Shown here: positions 6,188 through 13,645 of the stretch, one piece after another | How the letters are laid out: each line of letters starts with the position of its first letter | How positions within the stretch are numbered: position 1 is the first letter of the stretch | Source: JAHBXL01 sp038247555 | Lineage (GTDB): Bacteria > Planctomycetota > Phycisphaerae > Phycisphaerales > UBA1924 | Length of the DNA: 19,121 bases | Direction of reading: 5' to 3' | NCBI GenBank assembly: GCA_038247555.1 | Contig: JBBRUT010000062.1 | Coordinates: 1 to 19,121, forward strand | The notes under the pieces: generated by a model | The model's input: only the letters and a program-made list of their open reading frames with translations | What the model was told of the DNA's origin: nothing | Databases searched by the model: none | Translations under genes and position numbers: made by a program

Positions 6188-6214
6188 ACCATAGCCGATC
6201 AAGCGCGCAATCAA
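6188..6214 (-). promoter_or_regulatory. Putative promoter of the TlpA-like gene
   Basis: Read on the minus strand, TTGATT (6214-6209) and TATGGT (6193-6188) are separated by 15 bases, somewhat short for a housekeeping promoter. Transcription would start near 6180 and leave a leader of about 40 bases containing the GGAAGGA ribosome site. Position and hexamers fit, but this is a sequence match only. Confidence 0.35.
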
Positions 6215-6270
6215 CACCCGATACCCAAACACATACCAATCGAGCTGGCCCGCATTACATCTCTCTCGCC

Positions 6271-6276
6271 TACCGT
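6271..6276 (+). promoter_or_regulatory. -10-like TACCGT close to the start codon of the TonB-like gene
   Basis: TACCGT ends 8 bases before the ATG at 6285, which has no Shine-Dalgarno sequence. A transcript started at the usual distance would begin at or next to the ATG, giving a leaderless mRNA. The 10-mer CTACCGTTCT here recurs ahead of acnA (13963-13972), supporting it as a real promoter element. No clear -35 is seen. Confidence 0.45.
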
Positions 6277-6284
6277 TCTCGTGC

Positions 6285-7550
6285 ATGGCAGGTTCCACGC
6301 AGAAGATCCTGGTGATCGGAGCCATCTGCCTGAGCCTCGCGGCCCACGGTGGCTTCGCCGTCCTCGCTGGCTCCTTCGGTGTCGCGATCGGTGCTGCCTC
6401 GGATCAGGACCTTCGCGCAGCCAGCACGCCCCTGTTGCTTTCGTGGTCTGATGAGCCGCCGGCCGCACCCGACCCCGAACTTCAAGAGCAGCCCCCCGAA
6501 CAAACGGAGCCCCAGCCGCCAGAGCCGCCAGATGTCGACACCGTCACGCTCGGCGTCGCCGAATCTGATCAAGACACCGAGAACTGGATGGGCTTTGACA
6601 AGCCCACGCCCCACGCCGCGCTGAGGTCCGATGTCGAGCAGCCCGCGCTCGACCCGAACGCAGGTGCCGCCGCGCCCCAGGGTCTTCCAGGCCTTCCGTC
6701 ACCGATGCCGCAACCCGCCACTCCGCTAACGCCTCCTGCGCCGGCGTTTCCCGCTGCCGCACCCGGTCTTCCCGCACTTCCGCCAGAGCCCGCGGAGCCG
6801 CCCGCTGCGCAGCCCATCGAAACCCGCGCGCCTCAGCAGCCGGTGCGCGAGCCGCTCGATGCCGGTGGTACCGAGCCGACCGATCCCGCCAAAGTCATCG
6901 AGGACGATCGCGGCACACTCCTGCCCGAGCTGCCCGACCCCAACGAGCCGATGCTCCTCGAGGAGAGTACCGAGCAGCCCACGTTCGTGCCGCCTCTACA
7001 GAACGGGTTCGTCGGTCCTCCGTTTGAAGCTTCAGATGCGACCGACGAAGCACGCGAGTCAGCCGAGTCATCGAGGCCCGCGCTTTCTGCACCTCCTGCG
7101 CCCGCGCAGCCGTCCGCAGCAGTTCCACAAACGCCGCCCACGCCCCCCACGTCCCCCGCCCAAGCTGGCAGCAGTAACCCGGGCGCTGTCCCCGGTGAGG
7201 CGAGCGAGCGTGAGTCCGATGCTTCCAGCCCCGACGATCCTGTGGAGATCCGGCTCGGTCGCCCCGCGGCCGCCAAGGGTCTGGAGATCGTCACCAAGCG
7301 ACCCGACTTCTCCCGCCTCACACGCATGACGGTCTATCCGCCGAACAACCCGCGACTCAAGGTCACCTTCAACCGCGAAGGACGTGTGAGCGAGGCACAG
7401 TTCATCGAGCCCACGGGGCTCGCGGAGATCGACTCGCCCGTGCTCAACGCCGTTTATCGCTGGACCGCCAAAGGCGAGGCGCTTTCGCGGCTTCCTACTG
7501 GTGATACCAAAGCCGGACTCTCGATCACTGTGACGATCCTTCTTCGGTAA
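6285..7550 (+). CDS. TonB-like proline-rich envelope protein
   Basis: The 421-residue protein has a short cytoplasmic N-terminus and one membrane helix (ILVIGAICLSLAAHGGFAVL, about 8-29). A very long linker rich in Pro, Glu, Ala and Gln (about 50-330) would span the periplasm. A C-terminal domain of about 80 residues follows, with LKVTFNREGRVSEAQFIEPT and then IDSPVLNAVYRWTA, the strand-helix pattern of TonB C-terminal domains. TonB proteins transmit proton-motive energy from ExbB/ExbD to outer-membrane transporters. No exbB or exbD is in the window, and the membrane helix lacks the crisp SLLLHL-type motif of TonB, although an SLAAHGG with a His is present. The ATG at 6285 lacks a ribosome site but follows a -10-like hexamer. 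The following secreted-protein gene starts 40 bases after the stop and may be co-transcribed. A related scaffold of TolA type is possible. Confidence 0.7.
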   Translation: MAGSTQKILVIGAICLSLAAHGGFAVLAGSFGVAIGAASDQDLRAASTPLLLSWSDEPPAAPDPELQEQPPEQTEPQPPEPPDVDTVTLGVAESDQDTENWMGFDKPTPHAALRSDVEQPALDPNAGAAAPQGLPGLPSPMPQPATPLTPPAPAFPAAAPGLPALPPEPAEPPAAQPIETRAPQQPVREPLDAGGTEPTDPAKVIEDDRGTLLPELPDPNEPMLLEESTEQPTFVPPLQNGFVGPPFEASDATDEARESAESSRPALSAPPAPAQPSAAVPQTPPTPPTSPAQAGSSNPGAVPGEASERESDASSPDDPVEIRLGRPAAAKGLEIVTKRPDFSRLTRMTVYPPNNPRLKVTFNREGRVSEAQFIEPTGLAEIDSPVLNAVYRWTAKGEALSRLPTGDTKAGLSITVTILLR

Positions 7551-7590
7551 CGCGAGTGCAGTGCCCCGTTGGGCCGATGGAACCATCTGA

Positions 7591-8208
7591 ATGCTCGGAC
7601 CCACCTTCCAAGTAATGATTGCCGCCACAGCACTCAGTGTCGCAGTCGCTGCGCAGCCAACACGCAGCGTGGGCCCCGCGCTGGATCTCCGTTCGCTCGA
7701 GCGTCTCGACGAGACACGCCAGGACACAGGCCCTCTCCGCACCAGCCTTCTCCAGCAGTCAATCGACCTGCGGCAGCCATCGGGTTTCGATCAGGTCTAT
7801 CGCCTCCCCAACGCCAATGGCACGGAGCGGCTCGCCCGCATCAACGGCGGCCTCGCCGCGGTCTTCCCGCGTTCGACATACGTCACGACCGGGCGAGGTG
7901 AGTTTGCCCTCGTCCCTCCCGGCACCGTGTTCTACATCGGCGCGATTCCCACCGAAGCCATTGCCGTACGACCTGCCGCCGAGTCCATGGCCGATACCCG
8001 GACATACTCGCAGGCCGGCGCATCCAGCGAGCTCGAGCGTGTCGCAATTATCGACACGCGCGTGCCTGAAACACGTCAAGTCGCGCCTGCATCAAGAGAT
8101 ATGAACCATCGCCCCCCCGAGAGCATCATGACCGACGAGACCTACCGCGCCGCACGCGTCCGCTCGCTCCTGCAAATTGCCGCGACCGGTTCCCAACCTC
8201 TCCGGTAG
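7591..8208 (+). CDS. Secreted protein of unknown function
   Basis: I do not recognise this 205-residue protein. It begins with a likely signal peptide (hydrophobic core MIAATALSVAVAA, cleavage probably after the AVAA stretch near residue 21), so it should be exported. The mature part contains SGFDQVYRLPNANGTERLAR and then INGGLAAVFPRSTYVTTGRG, followed by EFALVPPGTVFYIGAIPTEA. This compact stretch with conserved-looking Gly, Pro and aromatic residues could be a small beta domain. The C-terminal 50 residues are polar and probably flexible. The ATG at 7591 is used; a second ATG at 7615 would shorten the signal peptide's n-region and is less attractive. The ribosome site is poor (GGA at some distance). 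It lies 40 bases behind the TonB-like gene and 82 bases ahead of the lipoprotein gene on the same strand, suggesting an envelope-associated role. Confidence 0.7.
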   Translation: MLGPTFQVMIAATALSVAVAAQPTRSVGPALDLRSLERLDETRQDTGPLRTSLLQQSIDLRQPSGFDQVYRLPNANGTERLARINGGLAAVFPRSTYVTTGRGEFALVPPGTVFYIGAIPTEAIAVRPAAESMADTRTYSQAGASSELERVAIIDTRVPETRQVAPASRDMNHRPPESIMTDETYRAARVRSLLQIAATGSQPLR

Positions 8209-8290
8209 ATCATTCGCTGCCCGGCCCTCACCGCGAAACCGCGCCCGTCGCGCGGCGACCCGCAAACCGGGCCCGATTCGGAGGCTTTTC

Positions 8291-8656
8291 ATGACATCAT
8301 CCCACCGCATCGCCATCGCCGCACTTCTGCTCGCGACGACGGCCCCTCTTGGCGGCTGCCTCGTCAGCGGCTCATCCAAGGAATCGATGACCGGCCGATA
8401 TGTCGGACCGGCCACGTTTGAACAGATCGAGCCCGGAGTCACCACCGACAAGTGGGTGCTCGGCGCGCTTGGCGAACCCACCACCAAGGCCGACCTCGAT
8501 GACGGCGCTTCGCTCTGGAAGTGGTCGTACAAGCGCGACCGTTCCAGCAGCAGTTCCGTCTTCTTGCTCTTTGGCGGTTCCAGCCGCAAGGAATCCGAGG
8601 GCGCAACCTTCGTGCAGATCCGTGACGGCATCGTCGTCAAAGCCTGGCAGGAATGA
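8291..8656 (+). CDS. BamE/SmpA-like outer-membrane lipoprotein
   Basis: The 121-residue product has a lipoprotein signal peptide ending in LGGC (Cys23 is the predicted lipidated residue). The following domain resembles the SmpA/OmlA (BamE) fold, the small beta-alpha lipoprotein fold found in the outer-membrane assembly complex. The marks are TFEQIEPGVTTDKWVLGALG and EPTTKADLDDGASLWKWSYK, that is, an I-x-x-G-x-T/S helix, L-G-x-P, and a Trp/Tyr-containing strand, followed by TFVQIRDGIVVKAWQE. A Ser-rich loop (about 80-92) interrupts the domain. The ATG at 8291 has GGAGG 6 bases upstream. Whether it is a true Bam subunit is uncertain because the same fold occurs in many unrelated lipoproteins. 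The nearby bamD-like gene makes the idea reasonable. It ends before a strong terminator shared with ftsH. Confidence 0.75.
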   Translation: MTSSHRIAIAALLLATTAPLGGCLVSGSSKESMTGRYVGPATFEQIEPGVTTDKWVLGALGEPTTKADLDDGASLWKWSYKRDRSSSSSVFLLFGGSSRKESEGATFVQIRDGIVVKAWQE

Positions 8657-8678
8657 ACTCGCCCCTCCACGAATGAAC

Positions 8679-8708
8679 AAGGGCTTGGGAAGTGCTTCCC
8701 AAGCCCTT
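8679..8708. terminator. Bidirectional intrinsic terminator between the BamE-like gene and ftsH
   Basis: AAGGGCTTGGGAA (8679-8691) pairs perfectly with TTCCCAAGCCCTT (8696-8708) around the tetraloop GTGC, a 13-bp stem. It lies in the 82-bp gap between the convergent BamE-like and ftsH stop codons. The ends read TTT on the plus strand and TTGTTC on the minus strand, so the T-runs are short, but the stem and position fit a shared terminator. Confidence 0.85.
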
Positions 8709-8738
8709 TGCAATTCATCGATCAAGCGCGGGCGAAAC

Positions 8739-10853
8739 TCACGCCGGGCGTGGCATCACGTTCGGCGGCAACTCCGGCGGGGGCTCGCTCGCCTGCCGCG
8801 CAGCCTGCACGGCCTGCGCCTCGCGCCTTGCCTCTGCCGCAAGCAGATCACTCACGGTCGGCTTCCCAATCGCCTCGCCGCGCATCAGCTTGCGCACCTC
8901 ATCCGCCGACAGCGTCTCATACTTCAGCAGCGCCTCAGCAACCGCAGCGACCTTCTCCCAGTTGGCCTCGATCATCCGCTGGGCTTCGTTATACGCCTCA
9001 TCAACAAGCCGGCGGATCTCCTCATCGATGATCCGCGCCGTCTCATCGGAGTAGTCCTTCTCGGGCACGAACATCTCGCGCGTGTCCGAGGGAGCATATC
9101 GCACGAAGCCGAGCCGCTGGCTCATGCCCCATTCCAGCACCATCATCCGCGCCAGATTTGTCACCTGGGCGATGTCCATCGATGCGCCCGTGGAGATGTC
9201 GTCGATGCCCTTCTCTTCCGCGATCCGTCCGCCACAGAGCACACGCATCGTGGCCTTGAGCCACTTCACGCCGTACCCCATGCGGTCCTTCTCCGGCAGG
9301 CTGAACGTCGCGCCGCCAGCATTGCCACGCGGAATGATCGTGACCTTGTGGAGCGGATCCGCCTCGGGGAGCATCGCCTGCAGCACCGCGTGCCCGGCCT
9401 CGTGATACGCCGTGAGCTTGTTGTCGTCCTTCTCGCGGTGGGCGGATTTGCGGGCCCTTCCGAACTTCACCTTGTCGCGGGCCTCTTCCAGGTCCTCCTG
9501 CTCGACAAAGTCTTTGTTGTGCAGGGTCGCCGCGATCGCCGCTTCATTAATCAGCGCCGCCAGATCCGCGCCGCTGAACATCGGCGTGGCCCGCGCGATC
9601 CGCTCCAGATCGACATCCGCCCCAATCTTCACCTTCTTGGCGTGCACACGCAGAATCTCAATCCGGCCCACGACATCCGGCCGCGGCACAACAATCTGCC
9701 TGTCAAACCGGCCCGGCCGCGTCAACGCCGGATCCAGCACATCCGCTCGGTTGGTCGCCGCGATCACAATCACACCGTCAGCCGATGCAAACCCGTCCAT
9801 CTCAACCAGGATCGCGTTGAGCGTCTGCTCGCGTTCGTCGTGTCCGCCCGTCGTGAATCCGCCGCCGCGACGTCGACCCACCGCGTCGATCTCATCAAGG
9901 AAGATGATGCACGGCGCGGATTCCTTCGCCTGCTTGAAGAGGTCCCGCACGCGGCTTGCGCCAACGCCCACGAACATCTCCACAAAGTCGGAGCCCGAGA
10001 TCGAGAAGAACGGAACATCGGCCTCGCCCGCGATCGCCTTGGCCAGCAGCGTCTTGCCGCAGCCCGGCTCGCCGATGAGCAGCACGCCGCGCGGAATCCG
10101 CCCGCCGAGCTTCATGAACCGCTTCGGATTCTTCAGGAACTCGATGACCTCCGTCACCTCGTCCTTCGCTTCATCAATCCCAGCGACATCCGAGAACGTC
10201 ACCCCGGTGTTCTCTTTCGTAAACATCCGGTGCTTGGACTTGCCAAAGTTCCCGAGCATCCCCCCAGGACCTCCGCCCGCCGCCGAACGCAGCATGCGCG
10301 AGATAAAGAACCAGATCAGCCCGATGATGATCACAAACGGCAGCAGCGAGATCAGCAGGTTCTGCCAGATGCTCGTCGGGACCTGCTTGAACTTGCCCCC
10401 CGTCAGCGTGTTCACCTGCTCCAGCCAGAAGTCCTGACGGCCACCGCCTGTCTTGAACACCACCGTCACCGGCTTGCCTTCCTGACCGGGAAAGCGGTCC
10501 GTCAAACCGTGGATCGCGTTGTCCCGCACTTCGACGGTCATGTTCGGGTCGGACGCATACTGATTCTGAAACTCTTGCCAGCTATTCAGGGTCTGGCCCT
10601 GGCTGGACACCGCCTGCGTCAGCACCAGTGCCATCAGCACCACCAGCACCACCACCGCCGCGCTCAGCACGCCGCGGCCCCCGGCGGGACCCCCGCCACG
10701 CCCACCATCCCCACCATTACCGGGGGGAGTGCGCCCACCCTCGCCCTCCTCGCGGCCCTTGCGGGGCGGACCTGCGCGGTCCTTTTCAGATGCGATCACC
10801 CGCGACAGATCAGCGAAGGTAGATTCTCGGTCCAGTTTCACGCATGTTCTCAT
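8739..10853 (-). CDS. ftsH: ATP-dependent zinc metalloprotease FtsH
   Basis: FtsH is a hexameric inner-membrane AAA+ protease that extracts and degrades membrane proteins and regulators. The 704-residue protein has a Gly/Arg-rich N-terminal extension (about 25-60), TM helix 1 (about 62-81), a periplasmic domain, TM helix 2 (about 167-188), then the AAA+ module and peptidase. Visible motifs: Walker A GEPGCGKT (about 261-268), pore loop FVEMFVGVGASRVRDLF, Walker B IIFLDEID (about 316-323), and second region of homology ATNRADVLDPALTRPGRFDR. The zinc site is HEAGH (about 484-488), with Asp of GASMDIAQVTNLAR as third ligand. Walker A differs from the usual GPPGTGKT at two positions. The ATG at 10853 has no convincing ribosome site; a TTG just upstream or the GTG at 10841 could also serve. 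It lies 157 bases downstream of the lptE-like gene. In E. coli FtsH controls LpxC and so LPS levels, which makes that neighbour meaningful. Confidence 0.97.
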   Translation of the reverse strand: MRTCVKLDRESTFADLSRVIASEKDRAGPPRKGREEGEGGRTPPGNGGDGGRGGGPAGGRGVLSAAVVVLVVLMALVLTQAVSSQGQTLNSWQEFQNQYASDPNMTVEVRDNAIHGLTDRFPGQEGKPVTVVFKTGGGRQDFWLEQVNTLTGGKFKQVPTSIWQNLLISLLPFVIIIGLIWFFISRMLRSAAGGGPGGMLGNFGKSKHRMFTKENTGVTFSDVAGIDEAKDEVTEVIEFLKNPKRFMKLGGRIPRGVLLIGEPGCGKTLLAKAIAGEADVPFFSISGSDFVEMFVGVGASRVRDLFKQAKESAPCIIFLDEIDAVGRRRGGGFTTGGHDEREQTLNAILVEMDGFASADGVIVIAATNRADVLDPALTRPGRFDRQIVVPRPDVVGRIEILRVHAKKVKIGADVDLERIARATPMFSGADLAALINEAAIAATLHNKDFVEQEDLEEARDKVKFGRARKSAHREKDDNKLTAYHEAGHAVLQAMLPEADPLHKVTIIPRGNAGGATFSLPEKDRMGYGVKWLKATMRVLCGGRIAEEKGIDDISTGASMDIAQVTNLARMMVLEWGMSQRLGFVRYAPSDTREMFVPEKDYSDETARIIDEEIRRLVDEAYNEAQRMIEANWEKVAAVAEALLKYETLSADEVRKLMRGEAIGKPTVSDLLAAEARREAQAVQAARQASEPPPELPPNVMPRPA

Positions 10854-11010
10854 CAATGATCATCCCCGGGCTACACCGCGACGCAGTTCCAGCTCTCGTA
10901 CGTTCGCCGACTGGTCGGGGATCGGATGCAGACTCGAATCAACGGGGGCACGCAGCCCGCGGCGGGCGGCCTGAGGGTTGTATCGGCTGTTGAACGCTAG
11001 GCTTCGCGGT

Positions 11011-11544
11011 CTACCAGTTCGACCGAAGTTCGCCCACGATGTCCCGGGCCAGACGCTGGATTGCCCCGTGCTGGCCCGTCTCGATTCGTTCGTTCAGGCC
11101 TTCTGTCGGGATAAACACATCCGAAGCGCTGAAGTTCTGACGCGAGACGAGGACTTTCCCGTTCCGCACGTCCTTCCACTCAAACTCCACCGTGATCGTG
11201 TACGACAACTCCTGAGCCAGCCCCGAGCCCCGACCCGTCGAGAGCCGCCGGAGCAGCGCATCGTTGATCTTCCCGGTCAGTTGCGTCTGCGCAGAGTCCG
11301 CCGCGGCGACCGTCCACGGGGTCGTCCGCTGAATCTCCTTGATGATCGCATCCGTCAGCTCGATCTCGAGCCCGCGCGCGAACGTCGGATTCTCGAAGAT
11401 CGGAACATACACCGTGCGCACATCCGTCGAGAACGACGACGCAAACGAGTACCCCTTTGTCGGGTCCGATGCGCATCCCGATGAGATGGCGCTCAGGAAC
11501 AGCCACACCCCCACGCTCAAAGCCATAAGAATCGTGCGGATCAT
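11011..11544 (-). CDS. lptE: LptE-like LPS-assembly lipoprotein
   Basis: This 177-residue protein is predicted to be an outer-membrane lipoprotein. Its signal peptide ends in AISSGC (Cys24). The body resembles LptE, which sits inside the LptD barrel and guides lipopolysaccharide to the cell surface. The marks are TVYVPIFENPTFARGLEIEL, TDAIIKEIQRTTPWTVAAAD and QTQLTGKINDAL, the L-T-x-A-(I/L)-x-x-E-(I/F) helix plus strand characteristic of the family, and later YTITVEFEWKDVRNGKVLV. The ATG at 11544 is chosen because AGGAGG lies 4 bases upstream and it shares an ATGA with the stop of the bamD-like gene, implying translational coupling. An alternative upstream extension has no homology. The family match is by pattern, since LptE sequences diverge strongly. 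The adjacent bamD-like gene and ftsH support an envelope role. Confidence 0.82.
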   Translation of the reverse strand: MIRTILMALSVGVWLFLSAISSGCASDPTKGYSFASSFSTDVRTVYVPIFENPTFARGLEIELTDAIIKEIQRTTPWTVAAADSAQTQLTGKINDALLRRLSTGRGSGLAQELSYTITVEFEWKDVRNGKVLVSRQNFSASDVFIPTEGLNERIETGQHGAIQRLARDIVGELRSNW

Positions 11545-12605
11545 TTCGCCTCCTCGGACTCTGCCGCCGCGATCGGGTTGGTTGGCGCTGCGGTCGACGG
11601 AGCGTCTGGCTTGGGCGCCGGCTCCGGATCCTGCGGCGGCTTGATCCACTCCCGCTCGATCATGAACGTGTAGGCATCCTGCGCCGCGGCCGACCGCGGC
11701 CGCTCCCGCAGCAGCCGTTTGAGCACGAACCGCGCCGAAACCTCATCGTCGTTGCGGAGATACCACCGCGCCGATTCGAGCATCTCATCCGCCGCAGAAT
11801 CGTCAAGCCGAGCCACCAGTGCGTCATTCAGCCCCGCGGCCTGCGCCTGTGCCGGATACAGCGACGCGAACCGCCTCACCAGCACCTGCGAATCCAGCAG
11901 CGGCGAGCCGTCATACCGCGGCCCCTTGTAGCGAGCGATCGTTGCATAAATCCGCCGCTCCATCGCCTTCGTCGCATACTGGCTGCGGGGATAGAGCTGC
12001 ACAAACAGGTCGTATGCCTCCGCGGCCAACTCCAGTTGCCGCGCCCGGTAGTAGTAATCCGCAAGCTCGATACCCGCCCGCTCCGCAACGCGGCTCCCCG
12101 GCATGCGCTCCTGCACACGGATCAGCAGCTCCTCGCCGATATCCTCCGAGTTCAGGATCCGAAGCCCGAAGAACTTGCGATCCATGCCGTTCAGGTAGTT
12201 CACCCCGATGTTCAGCTCGCGCTCCACCGCGGTGGTGAAGCTCTCGGTCGCTGTGAACTCCTTGATGATCCGCTCATAGTCATACAGCGCGTTGTACTCA
12301 TCTCCCAGCGCCGTCAGCGCATCGCCCCGGAGCAGCAGCGCCTGCGGCACGTGCGAATCGCCGGTCCGCTCGTTGGCTTTGATCCACGGTTCGAGGATCA
12401 CACGGGCCGCCCCCGGCCGATCCTCCGCCAGCGCACGCCGCGCATCCGCCAGCAACGCCCCGGTGCTCCCCGGTATCGGTGCATCGGTCTGCTCCCACTG
12501 TCCGGCGTCGTCGAGGCGCAGCTCGTTGGACTGCCCATTCGCGGCAGCACTCCAGACCATTACAGCCGCACAACCACAGATGAAGGAGAAGGACGATCGC
12601 AGCAT
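11541..12605 (-). CDS. BamD-like TPR outer-membrane assembly protein
   Basis: The 354-residue secreted protein resembles BamD/YfiO, the helical-repeat lipoprotein of the beta-barrel assembly complex. It has a signal sequence (FICGCAAVMVWSAAANGQS, about 8-26) and then a series of TPR-like helix pairs: LLADARRALAEDRPGAARVI, LLLRGDALTALGDEYNALYD, GIELADYYYRARQLELAAEA and YDLFVQLYPRSQYATKAMER. The last is the Y-x-x-F-x-x-x-(Y/H)-P-x-S-x-x-(A/V) repeat typical of BamD. The Cys residues in the signal region do not form a clear lipobox, so it may not be lipidated. The C-terminal 40 residues are Pro/Ala-rich. The ATG at 12605 has no ribosome site but sits 6 bases after TATCCT, suggesting a leaderless transcript. 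It overlaps the lptE-like gene by 4 bases and diverges from a LysR gene by 59 bp. A generic TPR protein is the alternative. Confidence 0.78.
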   Translation of the reverse strand: MLRSSFSFICGCAAVMVWSAAANGQSNELRLDDAGQWEQTDAPIPGSTGALLADARRALAEDRPGAARVILEPWIKANERTGDSHVPQALLLRGDALTALGDEYNALYDYERIIKEFTATESFTTAVERELNIGVNYLNGMDRKFFGLRILNSEDIGEELLIRVQERMPGSRVAERAGIELADYYYRARQLELAAEAYDLFVQLYPRSQYATKAMERRIYATIARYKGPRYDGSPLLDSQVLVRRFASLYPAQAQAAGLNDALVARLDDSAADEMLESARWYLRNDDEVSARFVLKRLLRERPRSAAAQDAYTFMIEREWIKPPQDPEPAPKPDAPSTAAPTNPIAAAESEEAK

Positions 12606-12611
12606 GGGGGG

Positions 12612-12617
12612 AGGATA
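12612..12617 (-). promoter_or_regulatory. -10-like TATCCT close to the bamD-like start codon
   Basis: On the minus strand TATCCT is followed by six C residues and then the ATG at 12605, which has no Shine-Dalgarno sequence. GGGACA lies 17 bases upstream as a weak -35 (four of six consensus bases). Transcription starting at the usual distance would begin at or beside the ATG. Confidence 0.5.
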
Positions 12618-12652
12618 CACGATCAGTGGAGGGGTGTCCCGCACGATGCGGA

Positions 12653-12658
12653 TACGCT
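12653..12658 (+). promoter_or_regulatory. -10-like TACGCT close to the LysR-gene start codon
   Basis: TACGCT ends 6 bases before the GTG at 12665, and no ribosome site precedes that GTG. This mirrors the arrangement on the opposite strand for the bamD-like gene 59 bp away. No clear -35 is seen. Confidence 0.45.
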
Positions 12659-12664
12659 GACACC

Positions 12665-13567
12665 GTGGAACTCACCACCCTCCGCCAGTTCATCGCCATC
12701 GCCCACGCCCGCCACATGACCCGGGCCTCCCGGCACCTGGGCATCACCCAGCCCGCACTTTCCGCCATGCTCCGAAAGCTCGAAGCCGAGGTCGGGGCGG
12801 AACTCCTCGCCCGCACCAGCCGCGGCGTTGAAACAACTGAGGCTGGTCGCGCCTTCCTGATTCATGCAGAGGATGCCGTGCGGCGCGCCGATGCTGCTGT
12901 TGCGGCCGTGCGCCAGGTCATGGGCCTCGAACGCGGCTCGATCCGCATCGGCGGCGGCGCAACCGCCACAAGCTACCTCCTCCCCCGCGTCGTCTCCGCC
13001 ATGCGAAGGGCACACCCGGGCCTCCGCTTCTACGTGCGCGAGGCCGGCAGCAGCGCGGTCGCCGCGGCGGTCTCTTCCGGCGAGCTCGATCTGGGCATCG
13101 TCACCCTTCCCCTCAAAGGCACCGACACCAGCGACCTGCTGCGCATCCCGCTTGTCGAAGACGAACTCCGTCTCATCCGCCCGCCCGAGCGCTCCACAAA
13201 GTCCGGCCGCACCGGCGGCGGCACCTTTAAATGGTCGGAAATCGCCCACGAACCCATCGTCGCATTCGAGGCGGGAACCGCAGTGCGGGACCTGCTCGAC
13301 GGCGCGGCCGCCACCGCGGGCGTCGCGCTCAAGGTCGTCATGGAACTCCGATCCATCGAATCGATCAAACAGATGGTCGCCGCGGGCATCGGAGTCGGCT
13401 TTGTTTCTCGCTTCGCGCTCAAGCCCGGCGAAGGCGTGGTTTGTCGCGACGGAAAGCTTTCCCGCTCGCTGGCCATCGTGCGCCCCTGCGGCCGCGCCCC
13501 CAGCCCCGCCGTCGCAGAGTTTGAACGCGTGCTGCTGCAACTCAGCCGCGCCAGCGTGTCGCGATGA
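12665..13567 (+). CDS. LysR-family transcriptional regulator
   Basis: The 300-residue protein has the standard LysR layout. The N-terminal winged helix-turn-helix (about 1-60) shows LTTLRQFIAIAHARHMTRAS, RHLGITQPALSAMLRKLEAE and LLARTSRGVETTEAG. A linker helix follows, then a periplasmic-binding-protein-like effector domain (about 90-295) starting SIRIGGGATATSYLLPRVVS and containing ELDLGIVTLPLKGTDTSDLL and IKQMVAAGIGVGFVSRFAL. The start is taken as the GTG at 12665 because the family N-terminus (ELTTLRQF) begins directly after it; upstream codons carry no homology. It diverges from the bamD-like gene across 59 bp, an arrangement in which LysR proteins often regulate both themselves and the neighbour. 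The effector and target cannot be read from sequence. Confidence 0.95.
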   Translation: MELTTLRQFIAIAHARHMTRASRHLGITQPALSAMLRKLEAEVGAELLARTSRGVETTEAGRAFLIHAEDAVRRADAAVAAVRQVMGLERGSIRIGGGATATSYLLPRVVSAMRRAHPGLRFYVREAGSSAVAAAVSSGELDLGIVTLPLKGTDTSDLLRIPLVEDELRLIRPPERSTKSGRTGGGTFKWSEIAHEPIVAFEAGTAVRDLLDGAAATAGVALKVVMELRSIESIKQMVAAGIGVGFVSRFALKPGEGVVCRDGKLSRSLAIVRPCGRAPSPAVAEFERVLLQLSRASVSR

Positions 13568-13634
13568 CGCCCACTCTTCCGTTCGTAGACCGCGGTGGCA
13601 TCTTCCCCGCGCACCTGACACCGATTCCGGCCGA

Positions 13635-13640
13635 TACTCT
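13635..13640 (+). promoter_or_regulatory. -10-like TACTCT close to the start of the small membrane-protein gene
   Basis: TACTCT ends 5 bases before the GTG at 13646, which has no ribosome site. CTGACA at 13615-13620 matches a -35 at five of six bases, but the 14-base spacer is short. This is another case of a promoter-like hexamer almost touching an SD-less start codon. Confidence 0.4.
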
Positions 13641-13645
13641 TCCCT

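Noticed and set aside
8239..8255. CCGCGC-N5-GCGCGG hairpin between the unknown secreted-protein gene and the lipoprotein gene.
   Set aside because: A 6-bp GC stem without T-run in GC-rich DNA is weak evidence for a terminator or attenuator.
8400..10859. An 819-codon open frame on the plus strand opposite ftsH.
   Set aside because: The product is Arg/His/Leu-rich with no domain marks, and the minus strand encodes complete FtsH with all catalytic motifs. Long antisense frames are expected at this GC content.
10955..10967. GCCCG-CGG-CGGGC hairpin in the gap between the lptE-like gene and ftsH.
   Set aside because: The stem is only 5 bp with no T-run; such short GC palindromes are common by chance here. 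I see no convincing promoter for ftsH in this 157-bp gap either.
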